From IMG/VR virus record IMGVR_UViG_3300025508_002497, positions 1 to 64,000 of that record: a stretch of 64,000 bases of DNA. One strand, 5' to 3'. The translations under genes and the position numbers were made by a program. This document shows positions 18,326 to 27,162 of the stretch, piece after piece. How positions within the stretch are numbered: position 1 is the stretch's first letter; the number at the start of each line of letters is the position of its first letter. Below the pieces are notes generated by a model. The model did no database searches. It was not told the origin of the DNA and was given only the letters and a program-made list of their open reading frames with translations. Origin of the DNA: a virus.

Positions 18326-19110
18326 GTCTCACCACTTACTATGTCCTGTGATGTGTCGAGATAACCTCTCCATAATTCTTTATTCCAAGCACACAGATAT
18401 CCTCTGTCGCAAGATAGTTTAAAATCTGGATTTAGCGAAGACCCCACATCAATGTAAGTATTATTTGGTGCGACCTCATGTAGTTTATGAATACACATAT
18501 TACCAAGACTACTGGCAGCAAACAAAAACAAATGACCTTCAGGTTTCGTTTCCCTAACCCACTCTACCATCTCTTCAACTTTGTCTAAATCATTTACAAT
18601 ACAATTTGATCCAACCCTGAAGTCTTTTACAACAGAATCAAAAAGAGAATCATCTAGACTACACTTTTCATTACACAGAGTAACCATTTTATAACCTTTA
18701 TATAAAGGTAACATTTCTTCTCGGTAACGTGTGTAGTTTGAGTTGATCAAAACATTAGCGAATGTAACATTGTCCAGACCAGAACCGCTCTCTTCAATCA
18801 TCCAGTCCCTTGTAGAGAATCCTCCATGATTTTCTGGTGGCATATCACCGTTGGTTATGATACCAATGTAATAATTTTCTGAACCATATCGAAGTGCATC
18901 CCATAACTTTTCAGTAACAATCTTATCTCTTTCAGCGTGAAAGTTCTTTTGATCTTCTTCATTCACATATCCATGTGAAGTGGGACTAAGAGAATATGAC
19001 TTACCTTGAAGGATCCATAGTTCACCATCCGCCCACCTAGAGAAAGCAAAAGGCTCTTTAGTCTTTACACGATTTAGTATTTTATAGAACTCATCCTGAA
19101 AACTTTTCAT
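18319..19110 (-). CDS. GT-D-fold glycosyltransferase
   Basis: 263 residues. The N-terminal FSRWADGE at about 23-30 matches the R-x-G/A-D-G-E motif of the GT-D fold (first described for DUF1792 domains), where the acidic residues bind Mn and the UDP-sugar. A later GHLFLFAASSLGNM segment fits the family's second nucleotide-binding strand. GT-D enzymes extend protein-linked or polysaccharide glycans in the cytoplasm. Start overlaps the epimerase gene by 20 bases. Acceptor unknown. Confidence 0.7.
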   Translation of the reverse strand: MKSFQDEFYKILNRVKTKEPFAFSRWADGELWILQGKSYSLSPTSHGYVNEEDQKNFHAERDKIVTEKLWDALRYGSENYYIGIITNGDMPPENHGGFSTRDWMIEESGSGLDNVTFANVLINSNYTRYREEMLPLYKGYKMVTLCNEKCSLDDSLFDSVVKDFRVGSNCIVNDLDKVEEMVEWVRETKPEGHLFLFAASSLGNMCIHKLHEVAPNNTYIDVGSSLNPDFKLSCDRGYLCAWNKELWRGYLDTSQDIVSGETW

Positions 19111-20062
19111 TTAGTATTCCTAAAATTTTCTCGGCGGACTTACCATCCCCAAAGGGACAAGGTTTATTTATTGTAACATCTTTTGTAATCATGTCAACTA
19201 GATTAGAAAGATTTTCTGGCTTCTCACAAAGAACACCATGATGTTCCAATACCTCTGGTCGTTCTGTTGTCTCTCGGCAGATAATAATTTTCTTATTGAA
19301 AAACGACCCTTCTTCTTGTAGTCCCCCACTATCTGTAATCAGAAACTTACAGTTTGCAATTCGCTCAACCATCTTGTCATGAGACAAAGGATCAATCACA
19401 TTTACATTCTTCAGTTTATCTACGGCAGTCATAACAACAGGATTGGGATGTCGAATCACTGTGACGTTTTCATCTAGACTGTCCAGTTCTCTCATCCAAT
19501 CGTCAATGATGTGGTGGTTCTCTCGACGATGAATGGTCACAAGAACTTCGTCACCATAAGACGATTTAACATCAACTAGGTTATCTAGAACAGTATTTCC
19601 CACGACATGAATCTCACCACCGACAGAATCACGAAACAAATGAGTCTTTGCAATCTTAGTAGGACAGAGATGAATATCAGTAATGCGAGAGAGCATCTGT
19701 CGGTATCCCTCTTCGGGGTATGGATGTTCAAGATCGTAAGTTCGCAGTCCCGCTTCCAAATGAATCACGGGAACCTTGTGGTTGAAGGCAGACAGACCAA
19801 CTGCAAGACAAGTCGCAGTATCACCCTGTACCAGAACGGCACTCACTCCATTGAAGTCCATGTTATTCATTACAGAAGAGAAGATCGAATCTAGACGATT
19901 GGTTCCTTCAGTGATCTTCAACTTATCATGAAACCAACCACCAGAAATATCTGCGTGTTGTCCAGTGAACAAGACTCGGTAGGGAATCTTACCCTCGAAG
20001 GCTTTGATCAGAGGTTTAATTTTTATCCACTCGGGTCGAGTACCATAGCATAGTAAAATCAT
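19091..20062 (-). CDS. wecB: UDP-N-acetylglucosamine 2-epimerase
   Basis: 323 residues. Typical WecB motifs run along the protein: GTRPEWIKIKPL at 7-18, TGQHADI near 53, HLEAGLRT near 100, the VTIHRREN strand near 167, and SGGLQEE near 244 followed by RETTERPE. The enzyme interconverts UDP-GlcNAc and UDP-ManNAc in the cytoplasm for surface polysaccharides. Length is slightly below the bacterial 370-380, mainly through trimmed loops. Active-site motifs appear intact. Confidence 0.92.
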   Translation of the reverse strand: MILLCYGTRPEWIKIKPLIKAFEGKIPYRVLFTGQHADISGGWFHDKLKITEGTNRLDSIFSSVMNNMDFNGVSAVLVQGDTATCLAVGLSAFNHKVPVIHLEAGLRTYDLEHPYPEEGYRQMLSRITDIHLCPTKIAKTHLFRDSVGGEIHVVGNTVLDNLVDVKSSYGDEVLVTIHRRENHHIIDDWMRELDSLDENVTVIRHPNPVVMTAVDKLKNVNVIDPLSHDKMVERIANCKFLITDSGGLQEEGSFFNKKIIICRETTERPEVLEHHGVLCEKPENLSNLVDMITKDVTINKPCPFGDGKSAEKILGILNEKFSG

Positions 20063-20784
20063 TTGATTAATTTAAATCCTTCTGACACACATCTCTTCAA
20101 ATACTCACCCATCATCGGGACAGCAAAGTTAGCAGTGGCATTTGCATCTCCACCATATTGAACTGCCTTTAGACTACCCCACAACCTTCTGTCTTCAGGA
20201 GGATGTGGAGGAACCCAAGTACCCATGTCTGTGTATTTCTGAATCATATGAGAGAAGTGAATATCTTCGCCCACTAAGAACGATTCATCAACCGATGGTA
20301 GTTCTCTCCAGAATACGGAGAGTAGATCTCTATGGAAGAACCAATTATGTCCTACGATATCAACCTTCTTTACTTCTGTATTATTATTATCCCAACCAAA
20401 CCTATTCTCACCCAACACACCATAAGTATCGTTTTCAAATATCAATCCAATAGTTCCTAACAAGCCAGGATGAGTTTCATAAGTGTTAACACAGTTTTCA
20501 ATCCACCTATCGCCTGGAATAGTATCATCATCTATAACACAAACGTAGTCAGTCTTAGCATTAAGAGCATAGGCGAATCTCGCCCAAACCCCATAGTTCT
20601 TAGTCGAAACTGCAATATCATGTCCCCCATCAACCAGAGAAGATAAGTCATATCTAAGTTGACTAGTATTCTGCCAATACATGATAGTATCGACTTTGTG
20701 TGTTTGATTCTCTACCGCTTCGACTTGTTCTCTAAGAGTATGGTTTCTCTTATAACCATTCAATATAACACTAACTGTTTTCAT
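20059..20784 (-). CDS. Family 2 glycosyltransferase
   Basis: 241 residues. GT-A fold: SVILNGYKRNHTLREQ at 5-20, then CVIDDDTIPG near 83-92 with the metal-binding DDD. A later FLVGEDIHFSHM segment supplies the E-D of the catalytic base region. It transfers a sugar from a nucleotide donor to a growing glycan. ATGA overlap with the upstream methyltransferase gene and a 4-base overlap with the epimerase gene show tight coupling. Donor and acceptor unknown. Confidence 0.88.
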   Translation of the reverse strand: MKTVSVILNGYKRNHTLREQVEAVENQTHKVDTIMYWQNTSQLRYDLSSLVDGGHDIAVSTKNYGVWARFAYALNAKTDYVCVIDDDTIPGDRWIENCVNTYETHPGLLGTIGLIFENDTYGVLGENRFGWDNNNTEVKKVDIVGHNWFFHRDLLSVFWRELPSVDESFLVGEDIHFSHMIQKYTDMGTWVPPHPPEDRRLWGSLKAVQYGGDANATANFAVPMMGEYLKRCVSEGFKLIK

Positions 20785-21425
20785 TGTGTTTTCCTTTTAA
20801 TATAAAGTGCATCACCCCATGTATCACCAGCCCAGTTAGTATCTACTCGTTCAAAGTTATACTCAGACAAGAACTGATCAATCTCTTCCACCATAGGACA
20901 ACCCTCATAAACTTCTGCTCTGTTTACTTCAGAGTAGATGAACTGAATATGAGGTAAAAACTTAGAGGCGCCCTTCATGACTTCTAACTCATAACCCTGA
21001 ACATCAATGTTCATGAAGTTAAAGTCTTCGGGTACGATCTCATCTTCTTCTGCTAGAATATCAAGGGTGGTAACTTCAACCTCGATACTTTCGTTGAACT
21101 TTATATGTGGATATTGTTCTAGATGAATCGAAGGTTTCAATAGAGAGGTAGACATTCCCTTATACAGTTCAGCATTTTGCCCTTCAAAATCTGATACGTT
21201 CATTTGCATTGTCTTCTCTTCAGATCCAAGAGCAACTTGATACAAAGTAATATCATCATCACGAAAGTCTTCTGTGATTTTTTCAACGTGTTCTGGGACA
21301 GGTTCAAACAAAGCAATATTTTTAATACCGCTATTGATATACTGTCTAACCTCTTGTCCGTGGTGCGCCCCAATGTGAAGAACACCCTTCACATGCGGGT
21401 ATAGATTCTCAAGATTCATTAACAT
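20781..21425 (-). CDS. FkbM-family methyltransferase
   Basis: 214 residues; an ATG two codons in is an alternative start. The SAM-binding loop HIGAHHGQE is near residue 17 and the acidic strand ALFEPVPEH near 38. A NIDVQGYELEVMKGA segment near 139 is the FkbM signature that holds the substrate. FkbM enzymes add a methyl group to a hydroxyl, often on sugars in polysaccharide loci. Overlaps the next gene by 4 bases and the previous by 17. Confidence 0.85.
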   Translation of the reverse strand: MLMNLENLYPHVKGVLHIGAHHGQEVRQYINSGIKNIALFEPVPEHVEKITEDFRDDDITLYQVALGSEEKTMQMNVSDFEGQNAELYKGMSTSLLKPSIHLEQYPHIKFNESIEVEVTTLDILAEEDEIVPEDFNFMNIDVQGYELEVMKGASKFLPHIQFIYSEVNRAEVYEGCPMVEEIDQFLSEYNFERVDTNWAGDTWGDALYIKRKTQ

Positions 21426-22272
21426 TGTGACTCATCTCCAATAGTTTCACATATTCACTCGCACACTTCTCTAGCGTCAGGTTGTCTAGTATGTATTGTC
21501 GCGGATCATACTTAGATTTGTTCAAGACCTTTTCCATGAAGAGTTCGTCTATAAACTCTTCGAGTCGAGAAAGATCAGGACACTTTATTCCACACCTATC
21601 ATCAAAATACGGCGCTGATGTAGCAGGAAAAGTATGTTGTGGTTGATCATCCCAGACTGGTTTATCAATGACGTAACAAGGAACGCCCATCGAAAGAATT
21701 TCTTGATAAGCAATACCTTGACTCTCGGTTCCTGTGATCGTGACACAGAATCTAGATCGTCTTGCAACATCAATCAACTGTTCTTCTGTATAACTACCAT
21801 AACTAATCAGTTCATACGAAAGTTCATAAACATCAAGAAGACGAATCAACTCTTGCTTTGTTTCCTCTGATCCTCGCTTAAAGTAGATCAAACAATCATT
21901 GTCTTTAGATACCCATCCAGGCGAAAACTTATCAGTATCAATACCAACGGGCCAAACATGAATGTTTACGTTCTCGGTAATTTCAAAAGTTTCATACATG
22001 TCCTTCACCCACTGACAGGGAACAAGAACATCCTTGAAGTGATACCATAACTGCGGGATATCTGTGGGGACAACAACGAGATTGGGACCAACCAAAGTAT
22101 TCTTTGGGAGATCCATAAACCTCGGACCCCATGCAGTCAAGCAACCATTCAGATCTGCTTCTTGATTCACAACATAAGGAACGCCTAGTTTGTGTAAACT
22201 GTGCATCAGGTTGTATGCTACTTTTCCTGGCCCATTGTTGTTACCACACCCACCGTGAAATAATCCAATCAT
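21409..22272 (-). CDS. GT-B-fold glycosyltransferase (family 1/4-like)
   Basis: 287 residues from the ATG at 22272, which overlaps the upstream stop as ATGA; the longer frame would require TTG. It starts MIGLFHGGCGNNNGPGKVA, a Gly-rich acceptor-side loop typical of GT4. The C-terminal half shows VWPVGIDTDKF near 114, then a TESQGIAYQEILSMGVP segment near 210, the E-x7-E region that binds the donor nucleotide sugar. Donor and acceptor unknown. Confidence 0.82.
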   Translation of the reverse strand: MIGLFHGGCGNNNGPGKVAYNLMHSLHKLGVPYVVNQEADLNGCLTAWGPRFMDLPKNTLVGPNLVVVPTDIPQLWYHFKDVLVPCQWVKDMYETFEITENVNIHVWPVGIDTDKFSPGWVSKDNDCLIYFKRGSEETKQELIRLLDVYELSYELISYGSYTEEQLIDVARRSRFCVTITGTESQGIAYQEILSMGVPCYVIDKPVWDDQPQHTFPATSAPYFDDRCGIKCPDLSRLEEFIDELFMEKVLNKSKYDPRQYILDNLTLEKCASEYVKLLEMSHNVNES

Positions 22273-23078
22273 ACCTTTATCCAATCTTCACAATAAATAT
22301 CTCTCCAACTTTCTTCTGGAGATGTTCCAAGCCATTTCTTCGGAGCAATGATTGTATCGGCATGTGGATTCAAGTATGCTCCCCACCAACTAAAAGAACT
22401 GTTCGCCATTATAACATTCTTACACATACTAATCAAGCACATATCTTGAAACTGGTTCATTCCTTCAGAGAAAAAGAACTGTTTGTTATCATCACTAACA
22501 AACTTTTCCTTACACCATTCTATGTCATCAGATAAGATAACATACTTACCAGATCCTATGTTACTAATCGCTTCGTTATAGTAATCCATACCTAACATAT
22601 TATGCCAACCATTAGACTTAGCATAGTCTGTTCTTCTAACATGAACGGCAGACACTTGAAAATCCCTGTCAAAAGAACTTAGTTTCTCCCAACAGCGTTC
22701 GGTGGTTTCTAATGTAAAGGCAAACTCATCTTTTATCTTATCACTACAATGATCAAAAAACTTAGGAACCTGAAAGTAACCAGACATAGTAATATTATCT
22801 GGAACATCAAACACTCTTTCATCATACTTATTTTCATAGTATGCTAACATATTAAATGGTGTAAACCCTGTGCTATCTTTAGCAGAGATATTAAACTCAT
22901 CCATCAGTTCTAACTTTTCTTTGTGACCGTATGGCTGAGTCGTCTTCGATCTTCTGGCGTTCTCATATGGAATACCATACTCGTAATGATTTTTAGTGGC
23001 AATACCAACCAATGCTGCATACTGAAACATCTGATTTGCTAGTCTACCTAAGTATCCTATTTCCTGATTTACAATCAT
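22269..23078 (-). CDS. GT11 alpha-1,2-fucosyltransferase-like enzyme
   Basis: 269 residues. GT11 signatures: the N-terminal GRLANQMFQYA at 11-21, HVRRTDY near 145 (the H-x-R-R-x-D-Y motif that binds GDP-fucose), and SSFSWWGAYLN near 234. The family transfers fucose from GDP-fucose to galactose or related residues. No GDP-fucose synthesis genes are in the window, so the donor would come from the host or elsewhere in the genome. This is among the most confident glycosyltransferase calls here. Confidence 0.92.
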   Translation of the reverse strand: MIVNQEIGYLGRLANQMFQYAALVGIATKNHYEYGIPYENARRSKTTQPYGHKEKLELMDEFNISAKDSTGFTPFNMLAYYENKYDERVFDVPDNITMSGYFQVPKFFDHCSDKIKDEFAFTLETTERCWEKLSSFDRDFQVSAVHVRRTDYAKSNGWHNMLGMDYYNEAISNIGSGKYVILSDDIEWCKEKFVSDDNKQFFFSEGMNQFQDMCLISMCKNVIMANSSFSWWGAYLNPHADTIIAPKKWLGTSPEESWRDIYCEDWIKV

Positions 23079-23695
23079 TTATCTACTTTCACATTAGTCC
23101 AAGGAATGTTTCTTGGATCATCCTGATAAAACCACGCTCGTCCAAAAGGAACTACCACGTTGAAATCAGACTGAACTTCAGCAGTCGCAACATCACAGTG
23201 CCATTTCTTTTCTTGCACCCATTCATTCATTGAGTCGATACACTTACTCGCATACTCTTCGCTCAGGTAGAGAACGGCATGAAGAGATGTCATGTATGAT
23301 ACCTTTGCAAAGTTATCATCATACACTCGCATCTCTAACGCCCTCGACATTTTAGAAGACGCCGCTCGTTCTTCTGTCGCACTCCATGTTGTCCACCCAA
23401 GATAAACTGCGTCTACTTCATCTGGAACATCGATCGTAGGTTTGAATGTATCGTTGAAAGTAACGTCATCTTCCAGAACGAGGAAAGGCGTTCCTTCCTC
23501 TAAACCTCTCTCTAGGGTCTTGACATGACTCATACCACAACCAAAGTAATACGGCTGTGCTTTGATAGCAGACACCCTCTCTACGTTATTCATACCAAGT
23601 CTAGTAAACAACCTTATCATACTGTCTTGTCTGTCAGTACGATCATCTAGATTAATCCAGTATGTCTTGAGTGTCGAGAGATCAAGATGCTTCAT
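23075..23695 (-). CDS. Family 25 glycosyltransferase
   Basis: 206 residues. WINLDDRTDRQ at 13-23 and the CGMSHVKTLE segment near 52 are the GT25 start motifs. VLEDDV near 72 is the metal-binding acidic motif. GT25 includes bacterial lipooligosaccharide galactosyltransferases and eukaryotic collagen beta-galactosyltransferases, which is notable given this phage's collagen-like fibres, although the family match alone does not show the acceptor. Overlaps neighbours by 4 and 14 bases. Confidence 0.87.
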   Translation of the reverse strand: MKHLDLSTLKTYWINLDDRTDRQDSMIRLFTRLGMNNVERVSAIKAQPYYFGCGMSHVKTLERGLEEGTPFLVLEDDVTFNDTFKPTIDVPDEVDAVYLGWTTWSATEERAASSKMSRALEMRVYDDNFAKVSYMTSLHAVLYLSEEYASKCIDSMNEWVQEKKWHCDVATAEVQSDFNVVVPFGRAWFYQDDPRNIPWTNVKVDK

Positions 23696-24344
23696 AGTTC
23701 ATTCCAACCTTACCGACTGCGGTTTCGGTGCTACCCCAGAACTGATCTGCATATGGTTCAAAGGGACCATTGTACGGATTCATTTTAGTGTAGTGATTTG
23801 GAATGAAGTAGAAACTTGGATAGACTGCCAACTTGATATAAGCAAGTTCATGTACCGTCTTGGTTAGGAACACTGGACCAACAGTCTTCCAAGCAGAGAG
23901 AGGGCCCTCATGCAAAGTCTGTCCTTCGAGTGTGTGAAGACGATTGACGAGATGATTCATCAACTCACAACCCTTCACACAACCGAGATAACCTGCGGCG
24001 ATTAGTTGGCCACGAATCAGTTCGTTTTCATAACAACTAAAACTATCGTTCTCTAGAAGATAATCATCGAGTGGTCGCTTGCACACACAGTCAGCATCGA
24101 GAAAGAACCCACCAAACTTTTGGAGGATTTCATAACGAGCAATATCGCACTTACCATTCCACTCTGGCATGGCGTCGTATTGTTTCTGATTGTGTAGTCC
24201 GTTTGGAAAGTGTTCTGCGATGGACTCTTCGTTCCAGAACATATACTCATAGTCTGGATGGGCATCTTTCCATGTGTTCATCAGATGCAGAGGTGCAGGC
24301 TTTGGTCCTACCCACAGTTGGTGGATAATCTTTGGGATACTCAT
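23682..24344 (-). CDS. Family 32 (OCH1-like) glycosyltransferase
   Basis: 220 residues. IPKIIHQLWVG at 3-13, the KCDIARYEIL segment at 65-74 and FGGFFLDADC at 77-86, with the D83-x-D85 metal site, are the GT32 pattern. These enzymes transfer hexoses, commonly mannose or galactose, to glycans. This is the first gene of the 17-kb glycan cluster in transcription order and begins 22 bases after the regA stop, so it is probably read through from the replication operon. Confidence 0.9.
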   Translation of the reverse strand: MSIPKIIHQLWVGPKPAPLHLMNTWKDAHPDYEYMFWNEESIAEHFPNGLHNQKQYDAMPEWNGKCDIARYEILQKFGGFFLDADCVCKRPLDDYLLENDSFSCYENELIRGQLIAAGYLGCVKGCELMNHLVNRLHTLEGQTLHEGPLSAWKTVGPVFLTKTVHELAYIKLAVYPSFYFIPNHYTKMNPYNGPFEPYADQFWGSTETAVGKVGMNYEAS

Positions 24345-24366
24345 AATAAAAAAGACCTTTCAATAT

Positions 24367-24774
24367 TTACTTACGCTTACCTATATGATATTTAGGTATC
24401 AATTCCCAGTTCTTCTTTTCAGAGTGGGGTAGAATCTTTAGTTGAGCGAGACTCACTTGTGGTTCGGCATACTCTTCATCATCAATCACCTGAACCAGTC
24501 CCCACTCAACCAGAAGTTTTACAATTGTATTTCTTCTACCTATATCAGTATCTGAAATATCACTATCCAACCCATCTAAAGAGAATAATTCTTTGAAGTG
24601 AAGTATAGCATACTTTCCTCGCTTATGCAAGATATGACAGGACTGATATAGTTTATTTTCTCTACGAGAAGAAACACCTAGTCTAGTAAGAGTTTCCTTA
24701 ACCTTTAGGAAGTCGTCTCTTTCCTTGAGAGTAATCTCTACTCCATAACCTTCAAATAAATCTTCGCTTTCCAT
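24367..24774 (-). CDS. regA: RegA translational repressor
   Basis: 135 residues. From residue 12 the sequence follows T4 RegA closely: EITLKERDDFLKVKETLTR, LYQSCHIL and a C-terminal WELIPKYHIG. RegA binds the initiation regions of many phage early mRNAs, including clamp and clamp-loader genes, and represses their translation. It has an 11-residue N-terminal extension relative to T4. Position right after gp62 is the T4 arrangement. The 36-base gap upstream contains a TATAAT-like box but no clear -35. Confidence 0.96.
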   Translation of the reverse strand: MESEDLFEGYGVEITLKERDDFLKVKETLTRLGVSSRRENKLYQSCHILHKRGKYAILHFKELFSLDGLDSDISDTDIGRRNTIVKLLVEWGLVQVIDDEEYAEPQVSLAQLKILPHSEKKNWELIPKYHIGKRK

Positions 24775-24810
24775 GTGATCTCTCTCAATGAAATAACCAT
24801 TATAACTGTT

Positions 24811-25230
24811 TTATTTAGGGTTTTTCATCTTTTGAGTACCACCAGTATACATTTCAGCCTGCATAGACTCAATGTTCTCATCTGTAAGGATGTCGGCGAC
24901 ATCAATTGCCTTTGTATCTGAGTAACCAAAATACTGCTTGATTACATCAATCTTGTCAACCTTTGTCTTCTTCAACCACGGACTGAACCTTTTCTTCTTC
25001 CTAATTCCTAACCGCAGAAAATCAAACTGCATATTCTTGGGTAGCGTATGATAATGATTCATCTCATTAACGAAGTAGATAGTATCAGGGAAGAACGAGA
25101 GGCACCGATTAACCACAAAAGGAGGGTACTCCTTTTCAACCGACTCATCGTCAGTCTCCATAAGAGGCTCCTTGCTGTGGTTAATGGCGTTGAGATACTC
25201 AGTCAGTTTCACCGACGACTCCCAGAACAT
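24811..25230 (-). CDS. gp62: Clamp loader small subunit gp62
   Basis: 139 residues from ATG 25230, which overlaps the upstream gene by 32 bases with a weak ribosome site. A GTG at 25212 with GGGAG six bases upstream is an attractive alternative start (133 residues). The YPPFVVNRCLSFF and FVNEMN segments match gp62, which forms a 4:1 complex with gp44 to load the gp45 clamp. Context 44-62-regA confirms the call. Length is below T4 gp62 (187). Confidence 0.88.
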   Translation of the reverse strand: MFWESSVKLTEYLNAINHSKEPLMETDDESVEKEYPPFVVNRCLSFFPDTIYFVNEMNHYHTLPKNMQFDFLRLGIRKKKRFSPWLKKTKVDKIDVIKQYFGYSDTKAIDVADILTDENIESMQAEMYTGGTQKMKNPK

Positions 25231-25489
25231 GCTCTTGGTTTAGAATAACAAAACCACCAAACGTGCTATACCCATCCTTCTTAGAGAAAAGAACCTTAGT
25301 TCCAACATCAATACCCAGAGGAACTTCCGTTCCATTAGAAAGAACTCTTGGAGAACCAATACTATGCACTACACCAATCCCATGAACTTTACTTTCCTTC
25401 TCTTGGTAGATGATACCATTCGTGGTTTCATTCTTAGCAGCCTCCTCTTTGATGGCTACCTTTCCTCTTGTCACATATAAACTACTCAT
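25199..25489 (-). CDS. GroES-like co-chaperonin (possible gp31 analogue)
   Basis: 96 residues. The frame follows Cpn10: a VAIKEE strand at the N-terminus, a mobile-loop region (KNETTNGIIYQEKE), GIGVVHSIGSPRVLSNGTEVP, GTKVLFSK, and the FVILNQEHVLGVV end resembling the GroES I-x-x-ED-ILA terminus. T4 gp31 replaces GroES so that GroEL can fold gp23; this protein could do the same with the host chaperonin. Placement between gp44 and gp62 is not the T4 arrangement. It overlaps gp44 by 4 bases and gp62 by 32. Cpn10 fold is well supported; gp31 function is inference. Confidence 0.8.
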   Translation of the reverse strand: MSSLYVTRGKVAIKEEAAKNETTNGIIYQEKESKVHGIGVVHSIGSPRVLSNGTEVPLGIDVGTKVLFSKKDGYSTFGGFVILNQEHVLGVVGETD

Positions 25490-26430
25490 TTAAATTCACA
25501 CTCCATCATAATTTGAACCAGACACGCAGTCATGTTGATCTCTGTGTCGGCAACGAAAGCAGCCTTGTAAAGATACTCACCACAGATTAGGATCGCCTGC
25601 GGAATCGATCCTGGCTTCATGTACTCATACATCGAGTCGTAGAGATTACGAATCAAGTCTTCCTGTGAGTTGTCAAGGTTCTCAACCACCCACTTCCGAA
25701 CCTCGGTGAAGTTCTTTTCCTTCATCGACTTCATCAAAGACTTGACGCGGATCTCGCCGATTTGTGCAAGAATACCTGTATCAATCACACCAGAAACCGA
25801 GTAGCGTTGGAGTTCGTTTAGAATCCTACGAATGTCGGGGAAGTGCTTCTTGATAAGTTCAAGCAGAACAGGACGCTCATACTTGACACCCTCTGCCGTG
25901 AGGATGGTTTCGATTCGCTCAAGAATACCAACAGCGAGCGTCGGCTTTTCATTGTTAGGAATCTTGAACTCCACCGTAGTGCATCGGGAGTGCAACGGTT
26001 GAATGATTCGGTTCTTGTAGTTACAAGTGAGAACGAACCTACAACTGTTAGCAAACTCCTCGATTGCACCACGAAGGGCTGGTTGAATGCTCTGGGCATT
26101 ACTATAGTCAAATTCGTCTAGGATCACAATCTTCTTCTGTCCCGTCATCGAGACAGTGCTTGCGAAGTTACGAATGGTTGTGCGAAGAGTATCAATGTTA
26201 CCCTCCTCTGAACAGTTGATCAGTATATAATCAAGATCAAGTTCATTACACAACGCTTTGGCTACAGTTGTCTTACCACAACCAGCACCACCCGAAAGCA
26301 GAAGGTTCTGAACTTCTCCGTTCTTTACCATCTGCTTAAAGGTGGTTTTGATCTCAACTGGAAGAATACAATCATCAATCTTCTGTGGGCGATACTTCTC
26401 CACCCACAGATAGTTTTTCACATCGGTCAT
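25486..26430 (-). CDS. gp44: Clamp loader large subunit gp44
   Basis: 314 residues from the ATG at 26430, with AAGGA seven bases upstream (the longer frame would begin with TTG). LWVEKYRPQ at 8-16, Walker A GGAGCGKT at 47-54, a VILDEFDY Walker B near 108-115 and the sensor/arginine-finger HSRC near 150 are complete for an AAA+ clamp loader. Four gp44 with one gp62 open and load the gp45 ring onto primed DNA using ATP. Confidence 0.96.
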   Translation of the reverse strand: MTDVKNYLWVEKYRPQKIDDCILPVEIKTTFKQMVKNGEVQNLLLSGGAGCGKTTVAKALCNELDLDYILINCSEEGNIDTLRTTIRNFASTVSMTGQKKIVILDEFDYSNAQSIQPALRGAIEEFANSCRFVLTCNYKNRIIQPLHSRCTTVEFKIPNNEKPTLAVGILERIETILTAEGVKYERPVLLELIKKHFPDIRRILNELQRYSVSGVIDTGILAQIGEIRVKSLMKSMKEKNFTEVRKWVVENLDNSQEDLIRNLYDSMYEYMKPGSIPQAILICGEYLYKAAFVADTEINMTACLVQIMMECEFK

Positions 26431-26443
26431 TATCAATCCTTAG

Positions 26444-27136
26444 TCAAGCGTTGTAAGTTGAATCAGTTTCCAGTGCGATCCAATACTTGACATCAGTGTT
26501 CGTGTTCGTAAAGGAACTCACAACAGATTCACAGATCTCAACATCATAATCTCCAGGCAGGAGTTTGAGGTTGTCAATCTTGAAGTTGAACTCAAAGTTG
26601 GGAGTGTCTCCAAGAACATCACCGACCGCAACAGAATAGTCGTTGGATGTAGGATCCTTCTTGTCCCGAACAACAGCGAGAATGTTCTCACCACCCATCG
26701 AGGTAAACGAAAGGTCGGGAAGTTGAAGAACAGAAGCAGCACGCTGAAGATCAGCGAACACACTCTGAGTCAGACTGAGATTGATTACAGTCTCAGGCAT
26801 CTGAACCTGCTTGTTGATCGTAGTAAGAAGACTGGGTTCAGAGTAGTAGTAAGTAACTGCTCGCCCACCTTCTCCTGAGATCTTCACGGACTTTTCACCA
26901 AACACACATGTTGGTGAATCAAAAAGTGACAGCGTACCGAGAAACTTGTTCAGATCCCAGATACCAAACTCGACAGGGAAGTCTTCCTGAACCGTTGCTT
27001 GTGCCATAACGTTCTTGGCGCCAGTGACCGTGTTGATCACATTGCCAGGACGAACGAGAAGGTTAGAGTTGAGTTGAGAAAAGTTCTTCAGAATCGAGAG
27101 TGTTTCTTGCGAAATACTAGTGCTTGTCATAACCAT
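26444..27136 (-). CDS. gp45: Sliding clamp gp45
   Basis: About 230 residues from ATG 27136, with GGAG 11 bases upstream; the frame to 27166 would need TTG. It has the clamp pattern ETLSILKNFSQLNSNLLVR at the start, FGIWDLNKFLGTLSLF in the first domain and a second domain with LKLLPGDYDVEI. The trimeric ring tethers the polymerase and, in T4, also couples late transcription with gp55 and gp33. Adjacent gp44 and gp62 confirm it. Confidence 0.94.
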   Translation of the reverse strand: MVMTSTSISQETLSILKNFSQLNSNLLVRPGNVINTVTGAKNVMAQATVQEDFPVEFGIWDLNKFLGTLSLFDSPTCVFGEKSVKISGEGGRAVTYYYSEPSLLTTINKQVQMPETVINLSLTQSVFADLQRAASVLQLPDLSFTSMGGENILAVVRDKKDPTSNDYSVAVGDVLGDTPNFEFNFKIDNLKLLPGDYDVEICESVVSSFTNTNTDVKYWIALETDSTYNA

Positions 27137-27162
27137 TACAAATAAATCTCCAGTTGGGATGT

